A DNA stretch of 64,000 bases, taken from contig NZ_CP092183.1 in assembly GCF_023499255.1 (NCBI RefSeq), forward strand, positions 3,778,501 to 3,842,500, written 5' to 3'. Position 1 is the stretch's first letter; every line of letters begins with the position of its first letter. The notes below the pieces were generated by a model that was given only the letters and a program-made list of their open reading frames with translations, did not search any database and was not told where the DNA came from. Position numbers and translations under genes: made by a program. This document shows positions 8,852 through 16,547 of this stretch, piece by piece. The DNA comes from Couchioplanes caeruleus. GTDB lineage: Bacteria; Actinomycetota; Actinomycetes; Mycobacteriales; Micromonosporaceae.

Positions 8852-10081
8852 GTGCAGGTGACAGAGACTTCCGTGATCCTCGCGCTCGTGGTCGTGACCG
8901 CGCTCGGGTTCGACTTCACGAACGGATTCCATGACACGGCGAACGCGATGGCCACCTCCATCGCGACGCGGGCGCTGCGGCCGAAGGCGGCCGTGCTGCT
9001 GTCCGGTGTCCTCAACCTCGCCGGGGCGTTCCTGTCCGTCGAGGTCGCGCTGACCGTCACCAACGCGGTGGTCCGGATCCAGGATTCCAGCGGTACGCCG
9101 AAGCCGGAGCTGCTCGCCGGCGGTGGCGGCGCGCTGCTGCTGATCGTGCTGGCCGGGCTGGTCGGCGGGATCGTCTGGAACCTGCTGACCTGGCTGCTCG
9201 GGCTGCCGTCGAGCTCCTCGCACGCGCTGTTCGGCGGGCTGATCGGGGCCACCCTCGCCGGGCTCGGCTGGGCCGGGGTGAACTGGAACGGCGACGGCAG
9301 CAAGCTGAACGGCGTCGTCGGGAAGGTGATCCTGCCCGCGGTCATGTCGCCGGTGATCGCCGGGGTGGTGGCCGCCGCCGGGACGTGGCTGATCTACCGG
9401 GTCACCGTGGGCGTCGCGCGGCGGTTCACCGACAACGGGTTCCGGTGGGGGCAGATCGGCAGCGCCTCGCTGGTGTCGCTCGCGCACGGCACCAACGACG
9501 CGCAGAAGACCATGGGCGTCATCACGCTCGCGCTGATCGCGGCGGGGGACTGGACCGACACCACGAGCGTCCCGTTCTGGGTGAAGGCGGCCTGTGCGCT
9601 GGCGATCGCGCTGGGGACGTACCTGGGCGGCTGGCGGATCATCCGTACCCTCGGCAAGGGCCTGGTGGAGATCGCGCCGCCGCAGGGGCTGGCGGCCGAG
9701 TCCGCGTCGGCCGCCGTGATCCTCGCCTCGAGCCATCTGGGCTTCGCGCTGTCCACGACGCACGTGGCGACCGGCGCGATCCTCGGCTCCGGCGTCGGCA
9801 GGCCCGGCGCGCAGGTGCGGTGGCGGGTGGCCGGGCGCATGGTCGCGGCATGGCTCATCACGCTGCCGGCCGCGGCGGTCGTGGGCGCGCTGATGTGGTG
9901 GGTCGCCCACCTGCTCGGCGGCGGGCTGCCCGGCGCGCTCACGGTCTTCGTGATCCTGGTGGCGGCCGCGGCCGGCATGTACCTGCGCTCGCGGCGGGCG
10001 CCGGTGAACCACGACAACGTCAACGACGAGTGGGAGGACGCCCGGCCGGCCGGGCGCGTACCCGCCGGCGCGGCGAGCTGA
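8852..10081 (+). CDS. pit: Low-affinity inorganic phosphate transporter (Pit family)
   Basis: A 409-residue integral membrane protein that imports phosphate, probably as a metal-phosphate complex with protons. Both copies of the PHO4/Pit signature are plain: G-F-D-F-T-N-G-F-H-D near residue 20 and L-A-H-G-T-N-D-A-Q-K near residue 212, each with the acidic residue and Asn used for phosphate passage. About ten hydrophobic helices are spread across the protein. The start is GTG at 8852 with GGGGA upstream; GTG at 8858 is an alternative. No PHO box direct repeats are visible in the 99-nt leader, so PhoP control is not supported. The two small downstream genes follow at 11 and 7 nt, the same order as pitA, Rv0544c and Rv0543c in Mycobacterium tuberculosis. 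Confidence 0.93.
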   Translation: MQVTETSVILALVVVTALGFDFTNGFHDTANAMATSIATRALRPKAAVLLSGVLNLAGAFLSVEVALTVTNAVVRIQDSSGTPKPELLAGGGGALLLIVLAGLVGGIVWNLLTWLLGLPSSSSHALFGGLIGATLAGLGWAGVNWNGDGSKLNGVVGKVILPAVMSPVIAGVVAAAGTWLIYRVTVGVARRFTDNGFRWGQIGSASLVSLAHGTNDAQKTMGVITLALIAAGDWTDTTSVPFWVKAACALAIALGTYLGGWRIIRTLGKGLVEIAPPQGLAAESASAAVILASSHLGFALSTTHVATGAILGSGVGRPGAQVRWRVAGRMVAAWLITLPAAAVVGALMWWVAHLLGGGLPGALTVFVILVAAAAGMYLRSRRAPVNHDNVNDEWEDARPAGRVPAGAAS

Positions 10082-10092
10082 GGGGGACGGCG

Positions 10093-10389
10093 ATGCACAA
10101 CCTGGGGTTCGCCCTCGAGGGCGCGTGGAAGGTCCTGGCCGCGGGCCTGCTGCTGGGCGCGGGGCTGCCGCTGCTGTTCGCCCTCGGCATCCGCTCGCTG
10201 GCGTACGGCGCGGGCGGCGACGCCGAGGTGCACGAGTCCCGCCCGCATCCGGCCGGAACCGTGCTGGGCTGGGTGCTCTTCGCGGTCGTGCTGACCGGTG
10301 TGCTGCTCGGGATCACCTTCATCGTGGCAAGCGGCTTCGGCAAGGCGCTCAGCTTCGCGCACGGGTACCCGTCGATCGTGGACAAGTGA
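10093..10389 (+). CDS. Small two-helix membrane protein linked to Pit
   Basis: A 98-residue protein with two hydrophobic helices (about 12-36 and 55-80) separated by a short charged loop containing G-G-D-A-E-V-H. It begins 11 nt after pit with AGGGGGA as ribosome binding site. A similarly sized membrane protein lies at this place beside pitA in mycobacteria (Rv0544c), so it may be an accessory or regulatory subunit of the transporter. That role is an inference from gene order; no biochemical motif is present. Confidence 0.75.
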   Translation: MHNLGFALEGAWKVLAAGLLLGAGLPLLFALGIRSLAYGAGGDAEVHESRPHPAGTVLGWVLFAVVLTGVLLGITFIVASGFGKALSFAHGYPSIVDK

Positions 10390-10396
10390 GGCCGTC

Positions 10397-10717
10397 ATGC
10401 CGGAACCGCGTTCGAGTTTTCTGAGCCGGGCGGTCGAGTGGCTGCGCGCCGGCTACCCGTCCGGCGTGCCGCGCCAGGACTACGTGGCGCTGCTCGGGCT
10501 GCTGCGCCGCAAGCTCACCGAGGAGGAGGTCCGCAAGATCGCCTTCGACCTCGCGGACCGGTCCGCGCTCGCCGGGGCGGACCCCATCACCTCGGCCGAC
10601 ATCGAGGCGATGATCAGCTCCTCGGTGCTGCAGGAGGCGTCGCCGGAGGACGTGGTCCGCGTCTCCGCGCACCTGGCGGCCGGGGGCTGGCCGCTGGCGG
10701 ACCCGCCCCGCGACTGA
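10397..10717 (+). CDS. DUF3349-family protein
   Basis: A 106-residue soluble helical protein. The opening S-R-A-V-E-W-L-R-x-G-Y-P-x-G-V-P-R-Q-D-Y, followed by L-L-R-R-K-L-T-x-x-E-V and a second region D-I-x-A-M-I, matches the DUF3349 family, whose mycobacterial member Rv0543c sits next to pitA. The function is unknown; a role in phosphate transport or its control is suggested only by the conserved neighbourhood. It starts 7 nt after the preceding stop and is the last gene before a perfect hairpin terminator. Confidence 0.82.
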   Translation: MPEPRSSFLSRAVEWLRAGYPSGVPRQDYVALLGLLRRKLTEEEVRKIAFDLADRSALAGADPITSADIEAMISSSVLQEASPEDVVRVSAHLAAGGWPLADPPRD

Positions 10718-10726
10718 GGCCGTGGA

Positions 10727-10756
10727 CGGGCCGGGTGACGGCAACCACCCGGCCCG
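10727..10756. terminator. Bidirectional hairpin between convergent genes
   Basis: A perfect 11-bp stem (10727-10737 with 10746-10756; CGGGCCGGGTG arm) with an 8-nt loop. It lies between the end of the phosphate trio and the end of the convergent monooxygenase gene. No T-run follows on either side, as is common in actinomycetes. Confidence 0.65.
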
Positions 10757-10781
10757 CCGGGCCCTCCCCGCCCCCGTGGGG

Positions 10782-12557
10782 TCAGCCTGCGTGGTGCACC
10801 TCCTGCAGGTGGTAGACCGGCGTCGGGATGCCCTCGTAGCGGGCCTTGAGCTGCAGCGCGAGGTAGAGGGAGTAGTGCCGCGACTGGTGCAGGTTGCCGC
10901 CGTGGAACCAGAGGTTCTCCTGCCGGGTCGGTTTCCACATGTTGCGCTGCTCGCCCTCCCACGGCCCGGGGTCCTTGGTGGTGTCCGAGCCGAGCCCCCA
11001 CACCTTGCCGACCCGGTCGGCGGTCTCCCGGTCGACGACGTCGGCCACCCAGCCGTTCATCGAGCCGTACCCGGTGGCGTAGACGACCAGGTCCGCGGGG
11101 AGCGTGGTGCCGTCGGCGAGCACCACCGCGTCCTCGGTGAGGTGGTCGACCTGGCCGTGGGCCAGCTTGATCCGGCCGTCGGCGACCAGGTCGGCCGCGC
11201 CCACGTCGATGTAGTAGCCGGAACCGCGCCGCAGGTACTTCATGAACAGCCCGGAGCCGTCGTCACCCCAGTCGTGCCGGAAGCCGGCCTTCTCGAGGCG
11301 GGCGTAGAAGTCCGCGTCGCGCTCGGCCATCCGCTGGTACAGCGGGATCTGGAACTCGTGCATGATCCGGTACGGCAGCGACGCGAAGATCATGTCGGCG
11401 CGGTCCGTGGTGATCCCGTTCGCGACCGCCCGTTCCGAGTACAGGCCGCCGAGGCCGATCTCCATCAGCGAGGCGGACTTGACGATGTGCGTCGACGAGC
11501 GCTGCACCATCGTCACGTCGGCGTCGTGCTCCCACAGCGCGCCGCAGATGTCGAACGCGGAGTTGTTGGAGCCCACCACGACGACGCGCTTGCCCTCGTA
11601 CGCCTCCGGGCCCGGGTGCTGCGACGAGTGGTGCTGCTCGCCGCGGAAGACGTCCTGCCCGGGCAGGCTCGGGTAGTGGGGCTTGCCGGACATGCCGGTG
11701 GCGAACACGAGATGCGTGGGCCGCAGCTCCACCGGTTCGCCGTCGCGCTCGACGGTCACGCTCCACCGGTGCTCCCCGGCGTCGAACGTGGCGGACCGCA
11801 CCTCCGTCCTCGACCAGTACGGCACCTCCATCACCCGGGTGTACATCTCCAGCCAGTCGCCGATCTTGTCCTTCGGCGCGAACACCGGCCAGTTCGTCGG
11901 GAACGGCAGGTAGGGCAGGTGGTCGTACCAGACGGGGTCGTGCAGGCAGAGACTCTTGTAACGCTTGCGCCACTGGTCGCCCGGGCGGTCGTGGCGGTCC
12001 AGCACCAGCGCGGGTACGCCCAGCTGCCGCATCCGCGCGCCGAGGGCGATCCCGGCCTGTCCGCCGCCGATGACCACGACGTACGGCTGCCGCTCGTACC
12101 CCAGCTCCCGTTCCTCGGCCTCGCGGAGCTCCTTCCACGTCCGGCGTCCCTTGCTGAGCTGGTGCTCGACGCCCTGCGGCCGGTGCTCCTCGAAGCCCTT
12201 GAGCTCGCGCAGCGTGGTCAGCAAGGTCCAGGCGCGGTCGCCGCGCAGGCGCAGATGCCCGATGCCGCGCCCGACGCCGGTCTCGAACCGGATCCACGCC
12301 TCGGTCACGCCGTCGGCCTCGGCGGGTTCCTCGGTGAGCGCGAACCCGGCCGGGTCCACGTCGTCCAGTCGCGCCTTGAGCAGGTCGGTCACGCCGTCGC
12401 GGCCCTCGACGGTGGTGATGTTCCAGGAGAACGCGACCAGGTCGCGCCAGAAGCTGTCGACGTCGAAGAGGCCGGCGGCCCGCTCGACGTCCCGATCGCG
12501 CAGCGCCGACTCGAACGCCCCGAGCCACGCCTCCACCCGCTGTCGTGTCTGCGTCAT
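10782..12557 (-). CDS. Flavin-containing monooxygenase with N-terminal NTF2-like domain
   Basis: A 591-residue NAD(P)H/FAD-dependent monooxygenase. Residues 1-125 form a SnoaL/NTF2-like alpha+beta domain (Q-R-V-E-A-W-L start, F-x-x-D-x-F-W-R-D-L). The FAD-binding G-G-G-Q-A-G lies near residue 164; the NADPH-binding V-V-V-G-S-N-N-S is near 340; the C-terminal Y-A-T-G-Y motif is present. The F-A-T-G-M-S-G and H-S-S-Q-H-P runs are typical of this actinobacterial FMO group, which oxidises ketones, aldehydes or heteroatoms. ATG 12557 is preferred over 12581 because the extra eight residues look unstructured. The divergent neighbour is a GAF regulator, the usual arrangement for inducible oxygenases, so that regulator probably controls this gene. 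Confidence 0.9.
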   Translation of the reverse strand: MTQTRQRVEAWLGAFESALRDRDVERAAGLFDVDSFWRDLVAFSWNITTVEGRDGVTDLLKARLDDVDPAGFALTEEPAEADGVTEAWIRFETGVGRGIGHLRLRGDRAWTLLTTLRELKGFEEHRPQGVEHQLSKGRRTWKELREAEERELGYERQPYVVVIGGGQAGIALGARMRQLGVPALVLDRHDRPGDQWRKRYKSLCLHDPVWYDHLPYLPFPTNWPVFAPKDKIGDWLEMYTRVMEVPYWSRTEVRSATFDAGEHRWSVTVERDGEPVELRPTHLVFATGMSGKPHYPSLPGQDVFRGEQHHSSQHPGPEAYEGKRVVVVGSNNSAFDICGALWEHDADVTMVQRSSTHIVKSASLMEIGLGGLYSERAVANGITTDRADMIFASLPYRIMHEFQIPLYQRMAERDADFYARLEKAGFRHDWGDDGSGLFMKYLRRGSGYYIDVGAADLVADGRIKLAHGQVDHLTEDAVVLADGTTLPADLVVYATGYGSMNGWVADVVDRETADRVGKVWGLGSDTTKDPGPWEGEQRNMWKPTRQENLWFHGGNLHQSRHYSLYLALQLKARYEGIPTPVYHLQEVHHAG

Positions 12558-12596
12558 GCCTCCCAGCACACGGCCCGGCACGGTGCGCGCACAAGT

Positions 12597-12612
12597 GTTG
12601 CAGCGAGTTGCA
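12597..12612. promoter_or_regulatory. Direct repeats, candidate operator of the GAF regulator
   Basis: GTTGCA at 12597-12602 and again at 12607-12612, one helical turn apart, in the 120-nt divergent region. A related GTTACA occurs at 12661-12666 overlapping a TACAGT -10-like hexamer for the regulator gene. Sigma-54-independent AcoR-type regulators are expected to bind here; the exact site is inferred. Confidence 0.4.
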
Positions 12613-12677
12613 CGGCGGAACGGCGCGCGCCTGCACTGTGGCGGCGATCACACTCAGCGGGTTACAGTCGCCTGGTC

Positions 12678-13847
12678 ATGGGCGACTTCAACGCCATCCG
12701 GCCGGGCACCGACCTCACACGGCACGCCCGGGACCTGCGGCGCGTCCACAGTGCGGTGCTGGGCGGCGGCCGGACCCGGCTGCGCCCCCGCGCCGTCGTG
12801 GCCCGCTCCTGGACCCGGGTGCTGCGCGCCGGCCTCGACCCCGGCGGCTCCAACGCCCGCGCGGCTCTCGGCCCCGACGAGGTGCAACGCCGCCGGCGCG
12901 CATCGCCGCTGGACACCGTCATCGACGAGCTCGGGCACGTCATCCGCGACGTCGCGCTCATGGTGGTCACCGACGCCGACGGCGTGATCCTGTGGCGCGA
13001 CGGTGCCCCGCCGGCGCTGCGGCGTGCCGACGGGCTGGGCTTCCGCGAGGGCGCGACCTGGACCGAGTCCACCGTGGGCACGAACGCCATCGGGACGGCC
13101 CTGGTCGAGGCGGCGCCCGTGCAGCTGTTCTCGGCCGAGCACTTCGAACAGGCCCAGCACCCCTGGTACTGCGCGGCACATCCGATCCACGACCCGCGAA
13201 CCGGGGAGCTGCTCGGCATCGTCGACGTCAGCGGCCCGGCGCTCACCCTGCACCCGGCGATCGCGGCGCTGGTGGAGACCGGCGTACGCCTGGCCGAGTC
13301 GCAGCTGTGGCACCACCACACGGCCCGGCTCGAGCGGTTGCGCCGCTCCGCCGAGCCCGTCGTCGGCACGGCCACGGGACCGCTGCTCGTCGTCGACGAC
13401 CACGGCTGGGTGGCGCACAACGCCGGCGTCGCGGCCCGCGACCGGATCGCCGCGCCGCGCGCCGGGGCCGCGGTGGCCGTACCCGGAATGGGGTTGTGCG
13501 TGCCGGAACGCCTCGCCGAGGGCTGGCTGGTGCGCCCGGCCGGCCGCTCCCGCGCCATCCGCGCGACCCTGGAGGCCGGCGGCGCGCCGGTGCTGTCAGT
13601 GCGCGGCGAGGGGCCACCCTGGCGGTCGCCGCTGACGCGCCGCCACGCCGAGATCCTGTCGCTGCTGCACGCGGCCGGGCCGGCGGGCCTCACCGCGGTC
13701 CGGCTCAGCCGCGCGCTGTACGGCGACGACGAGCACGTCGTGACCGTACGGGCGGAGGTGTCGCGGCTGCGCCGTTCGATCGGCGCGCTCGTGGCGACCA
13801 ACCCGTACCGCCTCGCCGACGGCGTCCGGCTCGAGATGGCGGGGTGA
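12678..13847 (+). CDS. GAF-domain transcriptional regulator (AcoR-like, no AAA domain)
   Basis: A 389-residue regulator. Residues 20-90 form a helical region with a R-P-R-A-V-V-A-R-S-W-x-R motif common to GAF regulators of acetoin/alcohol oxidation. A GAF ligand-sensing domain spans about 90-215 (G-F-R-E-G-A-T-W-T-E-S-T-V-G-T-N-A-I-G-T signature). There is no Walker A motif, so it is not a sigma-54 activator; the C-terminal 70 residues form a DNA-binding winged helix with R-H-A-E-I-L and an R-A-E-V-S-R-L-R-R recognition helix. TACAGT lies 9 nt before the ATG and no ribosome binding site is seen. It is divergent from the monooxygenase and is followed at 3 nt by a DUF1801 gene. Confidence 0.87.
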   Translation: MGDFNAIRPGTDLTRHARDLRRVHSAVLGGGRTRLRPRAVVARSWTRVLRAGLDPGGSNARAALGPDEVQRRRRASPLDTVIDELGHVIRDVALMVVTDADGVILWRDGAPPALRRADGLGFREGATWTESTVGTNAIGTALVEAAPVQLFSAEHFEQAQHPWYCAAHPIHDPRTGELLGIVDVSGPALTLHPAIAALVETGVRLAESQLWHHHTARLERLRRSAEPVVGTATGPLLVVDDHGWVAHNAGVAARDRIAAPRAGAAVAVPGMGLCVPERLAEGWLVRPAGRSRAIRATLEAGGAPVLSVRGEGPPWRSPLTRRHAEILSLLHAAGPAGLTAVRLSRALYGDDEHVVTVRAEVSRLRRSIGALVATNPYRLADGVRLEMAG

Positions 13848-13850
13848 GCG

Positions 13851-14285
13851 GTGGCCGTGGCCCGCGGGACGCCCCCCGGGACCGTGCCGACCGGCGCGAG
13901 CGTGGGCGACTTCCTGGCCGCCGTACCGGATCCGCGGCGCCGCGCCGACGCGCAGACCGTGTGTGCGCTCATGGCCGAGGCGACCGGGCTCGCGCCGGTG
14001 ATGTGGGGTGACTCGATCATCGGCTTCGGCGCTTACCACTACCGGTACGCCTCGGGCCAGGAGGGCGACTGGCCGCCGGTCGCCCTGTCGCCGCGCAGGA
14101 CCGCGCTGACGATCTACGCGACGGCGGGCTTCGACGAGGACCTGCTGGCCCGCCTCGGCCCGCACCGCACCGGCCGGTCCTGCCTGTACGTGCGCCGCCT
14201 GGCCGGCGTGGACCCCGACGTCCTGCGCGCGCTGGTGGCCGGCGCCTTCCGCAAACTCCACGGAAAGACCCTCACCGCGGATTGA
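13851..14285 (+). CDS. DUF1801-domain protein
   Basis: A 144-residue YdhG/YjhX-like protein. The core pattern is clear: V-G-D-F-L-A-A-V-P-D-P-x-R-R-x-D, then M-W-G-D-S-I-I-G-F-G-A-Y-H-Y and L-Y-V-R-R-L-A-G-V-D near the end. These small beta-rich proteins resemble the YdeI/frataxin-like fold and have no agreed biochemical role. The start is GTG at 13851, three nucleotides after the GAF regulator stop, so the two are very likely co-translated. A second GTG six nucleotides later is possible. Confidence 0.83.
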   Translation: MAVARGTPPGTVPTGASVGDFLAAVPDPRRRADAQTVCALMAEATGLAPVMWGDSIIGFGAYHYRYASGQEGDWPPVALSPRRTALTIYATAGFDEDLLARLGPHRTGRSCLYVRRLAGVDPDVLRALVAGAFRKLHGKTLTAD

Positions 14286-14292
14286 TCCTTCC

Positions 14293-14306
14293 TGGGAGCG
14301 TTCCCG
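14293..14306. promoter_or_regulatory. CebR/LacI-like palindrome upstream of the three-repeat secreted protein
   Basis: TGGGAGCGTTCCCG matches the perfect CebR box seen at 55916 in 12 of 14 positions and keeps the LacI-family central CG. It overlaps a candidate -35 (TTCCCG, 14301-14306), with TACGAC at 14325-14330 as -10, so binding should repress the gene at 14350. Confidence 0.5.
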
Positions 14307-14349
14307 TATTGCTCGCCGAGGTCCTACGACAAGGAAGGTCCAGGCGAAC

Positions 14350-15525
14350 ATGCATCTCTCCCGTAGTTCCGCCCGTCGCTGGCAGATCGCCGGCGTCGCC
14401 GCGGTCGCCGTGGCACTGACGGGTGTCGGCCTCGGCGTGGCCTCGGCGGATGAGAACTCCGCGCCCACGGTCAACTGTCCCGCCGTCGCGGGAGAACTGG
14501 GCGCCGTGCCCGCCCGGGCCCAGGCCGAGATCGAGCGGAACCTCGCGCTGCTCAACACGCAGATCGCCGAGGCGAACAAGCGCCTCGTGACGAGCAAGGG
14601 CGAGGGTGGGCCCAACTTCATCCAGAACGCCATCCTCGGGCCGCTGAAGGACAAGCGGGTCGCGGCGATCAACCGGATGGCCACGGCGATCGGCCGCAGC
14701 GCCGCCAAGCCCGACCTCAACGTGAACGCGCTGGCCACCTGCTCGCTCAACCAGAACGGCGGCGGTGTGGCGGCGCCCGAGCCCACCGCGGTACAGGCCG
14801 CGCCCGAGGGTTCGCAGGCCGGCGGCGGTGCCGCCCCGACCGTCTCCTGCCCGGCCGTCGCCGGCGCGCTCGGCACGGTGCCCGCGCAGGCCCGGGCCGA
14901 GATCGACCGGAACCTCGCGCTGCTCGGCACGCAGATCGCCGAGGCGAACCGGCGCCTGGTCACCAGCCAGGGCGAGGGTGGCAAGAACTTCATCCAGAAC
15001 GCCATCCTCGGGCCGCTGAAGGACAAGCGCGTCGCGGCGATCAACCGGATGGCCACGGCGATCGGCCGCAGCGCCGCCAAGCCGAACCTCGACGTCGACG
15101 CCCTGGCCACCTGCTCGCTCAATCAGAACGGCGGCGGCGCCGCCGCGCCCGAGCCGACGGCCGCGCCGGGTGGCGGCAACGCGGGCGGCAATGCCGGCGG
15201 CAACGCGGGCAACGGCAATGCGGGCAACGGCACGGCGCCGACCGTCAACTGCCCGCAGGTCAGCGGTCTGCCGTCGATCCCGGTGCAGGCCCGCGACGAG
15301 GTCGCCCGCAACCTCGAGCTGCTGAACACCCAGATCATCGAGGCCGACAACCGGCTCGCCTCGACCATCGGCCAGGGCGGTCCCAACTTCATCCGGAACG
15401 CCATCCTGGGGCCGCTGGAGGACAAGCGCACCGCCACGCTCAACCGCATCGAGACGGCGATCGGCCGCAACGCCGTGAAGCCGGAGGGCCTGGAGCGCTT
15501 CGCTCCCTGCTCGCTCAACCAGTAG
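14350..15525 (+). CDS. Secreted protein made of three ~97-residue repeats, unknown function
   Basis: A 391-residue exported protein (signal peptide about 1-34, cut near A-S-A-D). It contains three tandem copies of one domain: residues 39-135, 163-259 and 297-391. Each begins P-T-V-x-C-P, has a helical middle with N-L-x-L-L-x-T-Q-I-x-E-A, then N-F-I-x-N-A-I-L-G-P-L, and ends C-S-L-N-Q. Each copy holds exactly two cysteines (43/131, 167/255, 301/387), probably one disulfide per domain. Linkers are Gly/Ala/Pro-rich and the second contains a G-N-A-G repeat. I do not recognise the domain. The first two copies are nearly identical at DNA level. An upstream LacI-family palindrome suggests sugar-responsive expression. 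It stands alone, ending in a shared terminator. Confidence 0.85.
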   Translation: MHLSRSSARRWQIAGVAAVAVALTGVGLGVASADENSAPTVNCPAVAGELGAVPARAQAEIERNLALLNTQIAEANKRLVTSKGEGGPNFIQNAILGPLKDKRVAAINRMATAIGRSAAKPDLNVNALATCSLNQNGGGVAAPEPTAVQAAPEGSQAGGGAAPTVSCPAVAGALGTVPAQARAEIDRNLALLGTQIAEANRRLVTSQGEGGKNFIQNAILGPLKDKRVAAINRMATAIGRSAAKPNLDVDALATCSLNQNGGGAAAPEPTAAPGGGNAGGNAGGNAGNGNAGNGTAPTVNCPQVSGLPSIPVQARDEVARNLELLNTQIIEADNRLASTIGQGGPNFIRNAILGPLEDKRTATLNRIETAIGRNAVKPEGLERFAPCSLNQ

Positions 15526-15537
15526 TGACCTTCGCAC

Positions 15538-15575
15538 CCACAGGGGCGCCGCCTAACCGGGCAGCGCCCCTGTGG
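15538..15575. terminator. Bidirectional terminator with a stop codon in its loop
   Basis: Perfect 12-bp stem CCACAGGGGCGC (15538-15549) with GCGCCCCTGTGG (15564-15575) and a 14-nt loop. The loop holds the stop codon of the convergent minus-strand gene (15553-15555). It serves both convergent genes. Confidence 0.8.
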
Positions 15576-15963
15576 CCTGTCCGACGGCGATCGGGTTCTG
15601 GTACTCGCGCCAGCGCGCGATCCGCCCGTCGCGGGTCGTGAGGACGGCGATGAACGGCGCGCTGCCCTTCTCGCCCGTCGCCGTCATCGTCGCGTGCAGC
15701 TCGTACTCCACCACGATCGTCTGCGGGTCGGTGGTCTCGTGGACGGCGAGCGTGCGGCAGTCGTCGAAGCGGAACGGCACCGAGGCGTGGCCCGCTCGCA
15801 CGTACGCGAGGACCTCGTCGCGCCCGGCCGTGCGGGACGGGCGGCCCGGCAGCGCGAACGGCGCCTCGATGACGACGTCCTCGGTGAGCATGTCCGGGTC
15901 GAACGTCGCGTCGTTGGACAGCCAGCGGCGGCGCATGTGCTCGTACAGGTCGCGCGGGGTCAT
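15553..15963 (-). CDS. SnoaL-like (NTF2-fold) protein
   Basis: A 136-residue cone-shaped alpha+beta-barrel protein of the nuclear transport factor 2 superfamily. The W-L-S-N-D opening, E-D-V-V-I-E-A-P-F-A-L-P-G-R and the final G-R-I-A-R-W-R-E-Y-Q-N-P are typical of SnoaL/ketosteroid-isomerase-like members, which bind small hydrophobic molecules. No catalytic claim is possible. ATG 15963 is chosen over 16008 for its GAGGGA ribosome binding site (7 nt) and because the extra 15 residues would run into the operator. It is divergent from a TetR gene, with an inverted repeat between, and is probably repressed by it. Confidence 0.82.
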   Translation of the reverse strand: MTPRDLYEHMRRRWLSNDATFDPDMLTEDVVIEAPFALPGRPSRTAGRDEVLAYVRAGHASVPFRFDDCRTLAVHETTDPQTIVVEYELHATMTATGEKGSAPFIAVLTTRDGRIARWREYQNPIAVGQATGALPG

Positions 15964-15983
15964 GGGACGTCCCTCGACTAAGA

Positions 15984-15997
15984 TGAGTGATGACTCA
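15984..15997. promoter_or_regulatory. Inverted repeat, candidate TetR operator
   Basis: TGAGT-gatg-ACTCA in the 62-nt gap between the SnoaL and TetR genes. The position between two divergent starts, one a TetR regulator, supports an autoregulatory operator. Confidence 0.6.
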
Positions 15998-16025
15998 ACT
16001 TGTACCACGGCGGGAGGAGGCTGTC

Positions 16026-16547
16026 ATGCGGGCGGACGCGCAGCGCAACCGCGCGCGCATCCTGGACGCCGCGGAGGAGGTCTTCGCCGCCGAGGGCGCC
16101 GCCGCCTCCACCGAGGAGGTCGCCCGCCGGGCCGGCGTCGCCGTCGGGACGGTGTTCCGGCACTTCCCGACCAAGGACGACCTGCTCACCGCCATCATGA
16201 AGCGGATGCTCGCCGCGCTGGTCGAGCAGGCCGGCACGCTCGGCGGCCCGGACGGGCTCTTCACCTTCTTCGCCGGGATCCTCGCGCGTGCGGCGGGGCA
16301 GCGGACCGTCATCACGCTCACCGGCGTCGACCTCGGCGCGGCCATGCAGGGTCTGCGGGCCCCGGTCGGGCGACTGCTCGCCGAGGCCCAGGCGGCCGGG
16401 ACCGTGCGCGCCGGCGTCGCGCTGCCCGAGGTGCTCGCCCTGCTCACCGGACTGTGCCACGGGGCGCTGCACGGCGGCTGGGACCCGGAGCTGCAGGCGC
16501 GTACGTTGGCGGTCGTGTTCGCCGGCCTGAGAGGATCCACGCCGTGA
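16026..16547 (+). CDS. TetR-family transcriptional regulator
   Basis: A 173-residue repressor. The N-terminal helix-turn-helix is textbook: R-A-R-I-L-D-A-A-E-E-V-F, then S-T-E-E-V-A-R-R-A-G-V-A-V-G-T-V-F-R-H-F-P-T-K-D-D-L-L. The C-terminal ligand domain is helical and short. ATG 16026 has GGAGGAGG in front; the upstream in-frame ATG at 15987 would sit inside the operator. It likely controls the divergent SnoaL-like gene and itself. The stop overlaps the GTG of the next gene by 4 nt, tying it to the Lon-like protease, which may be read through from the same promoter. Confidence 0.9.
   Translation: MRADAQRNRARILDAAEEVFAAEGAAASTEEVARRAGVAVGTVFRHFPTKDDLLTAIMKRMLAALVEQAGTLGGPDGLFTFFAGILARAAGQRTVITLTGVDLGAAMQGLRAPVGRLLAEAQAAGTVRAGVALPEVLALLTGLCHGALHGGWDPELQARTLAVVFAGLRGSTP

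Noticed and set aside
12558-12677. Sigma-54 promoter for the monooxygenase
   Set aside because: The GAF regulator lacks the AAA domain needed to activate sigma-54, and no GG-N10-GC element is visible.
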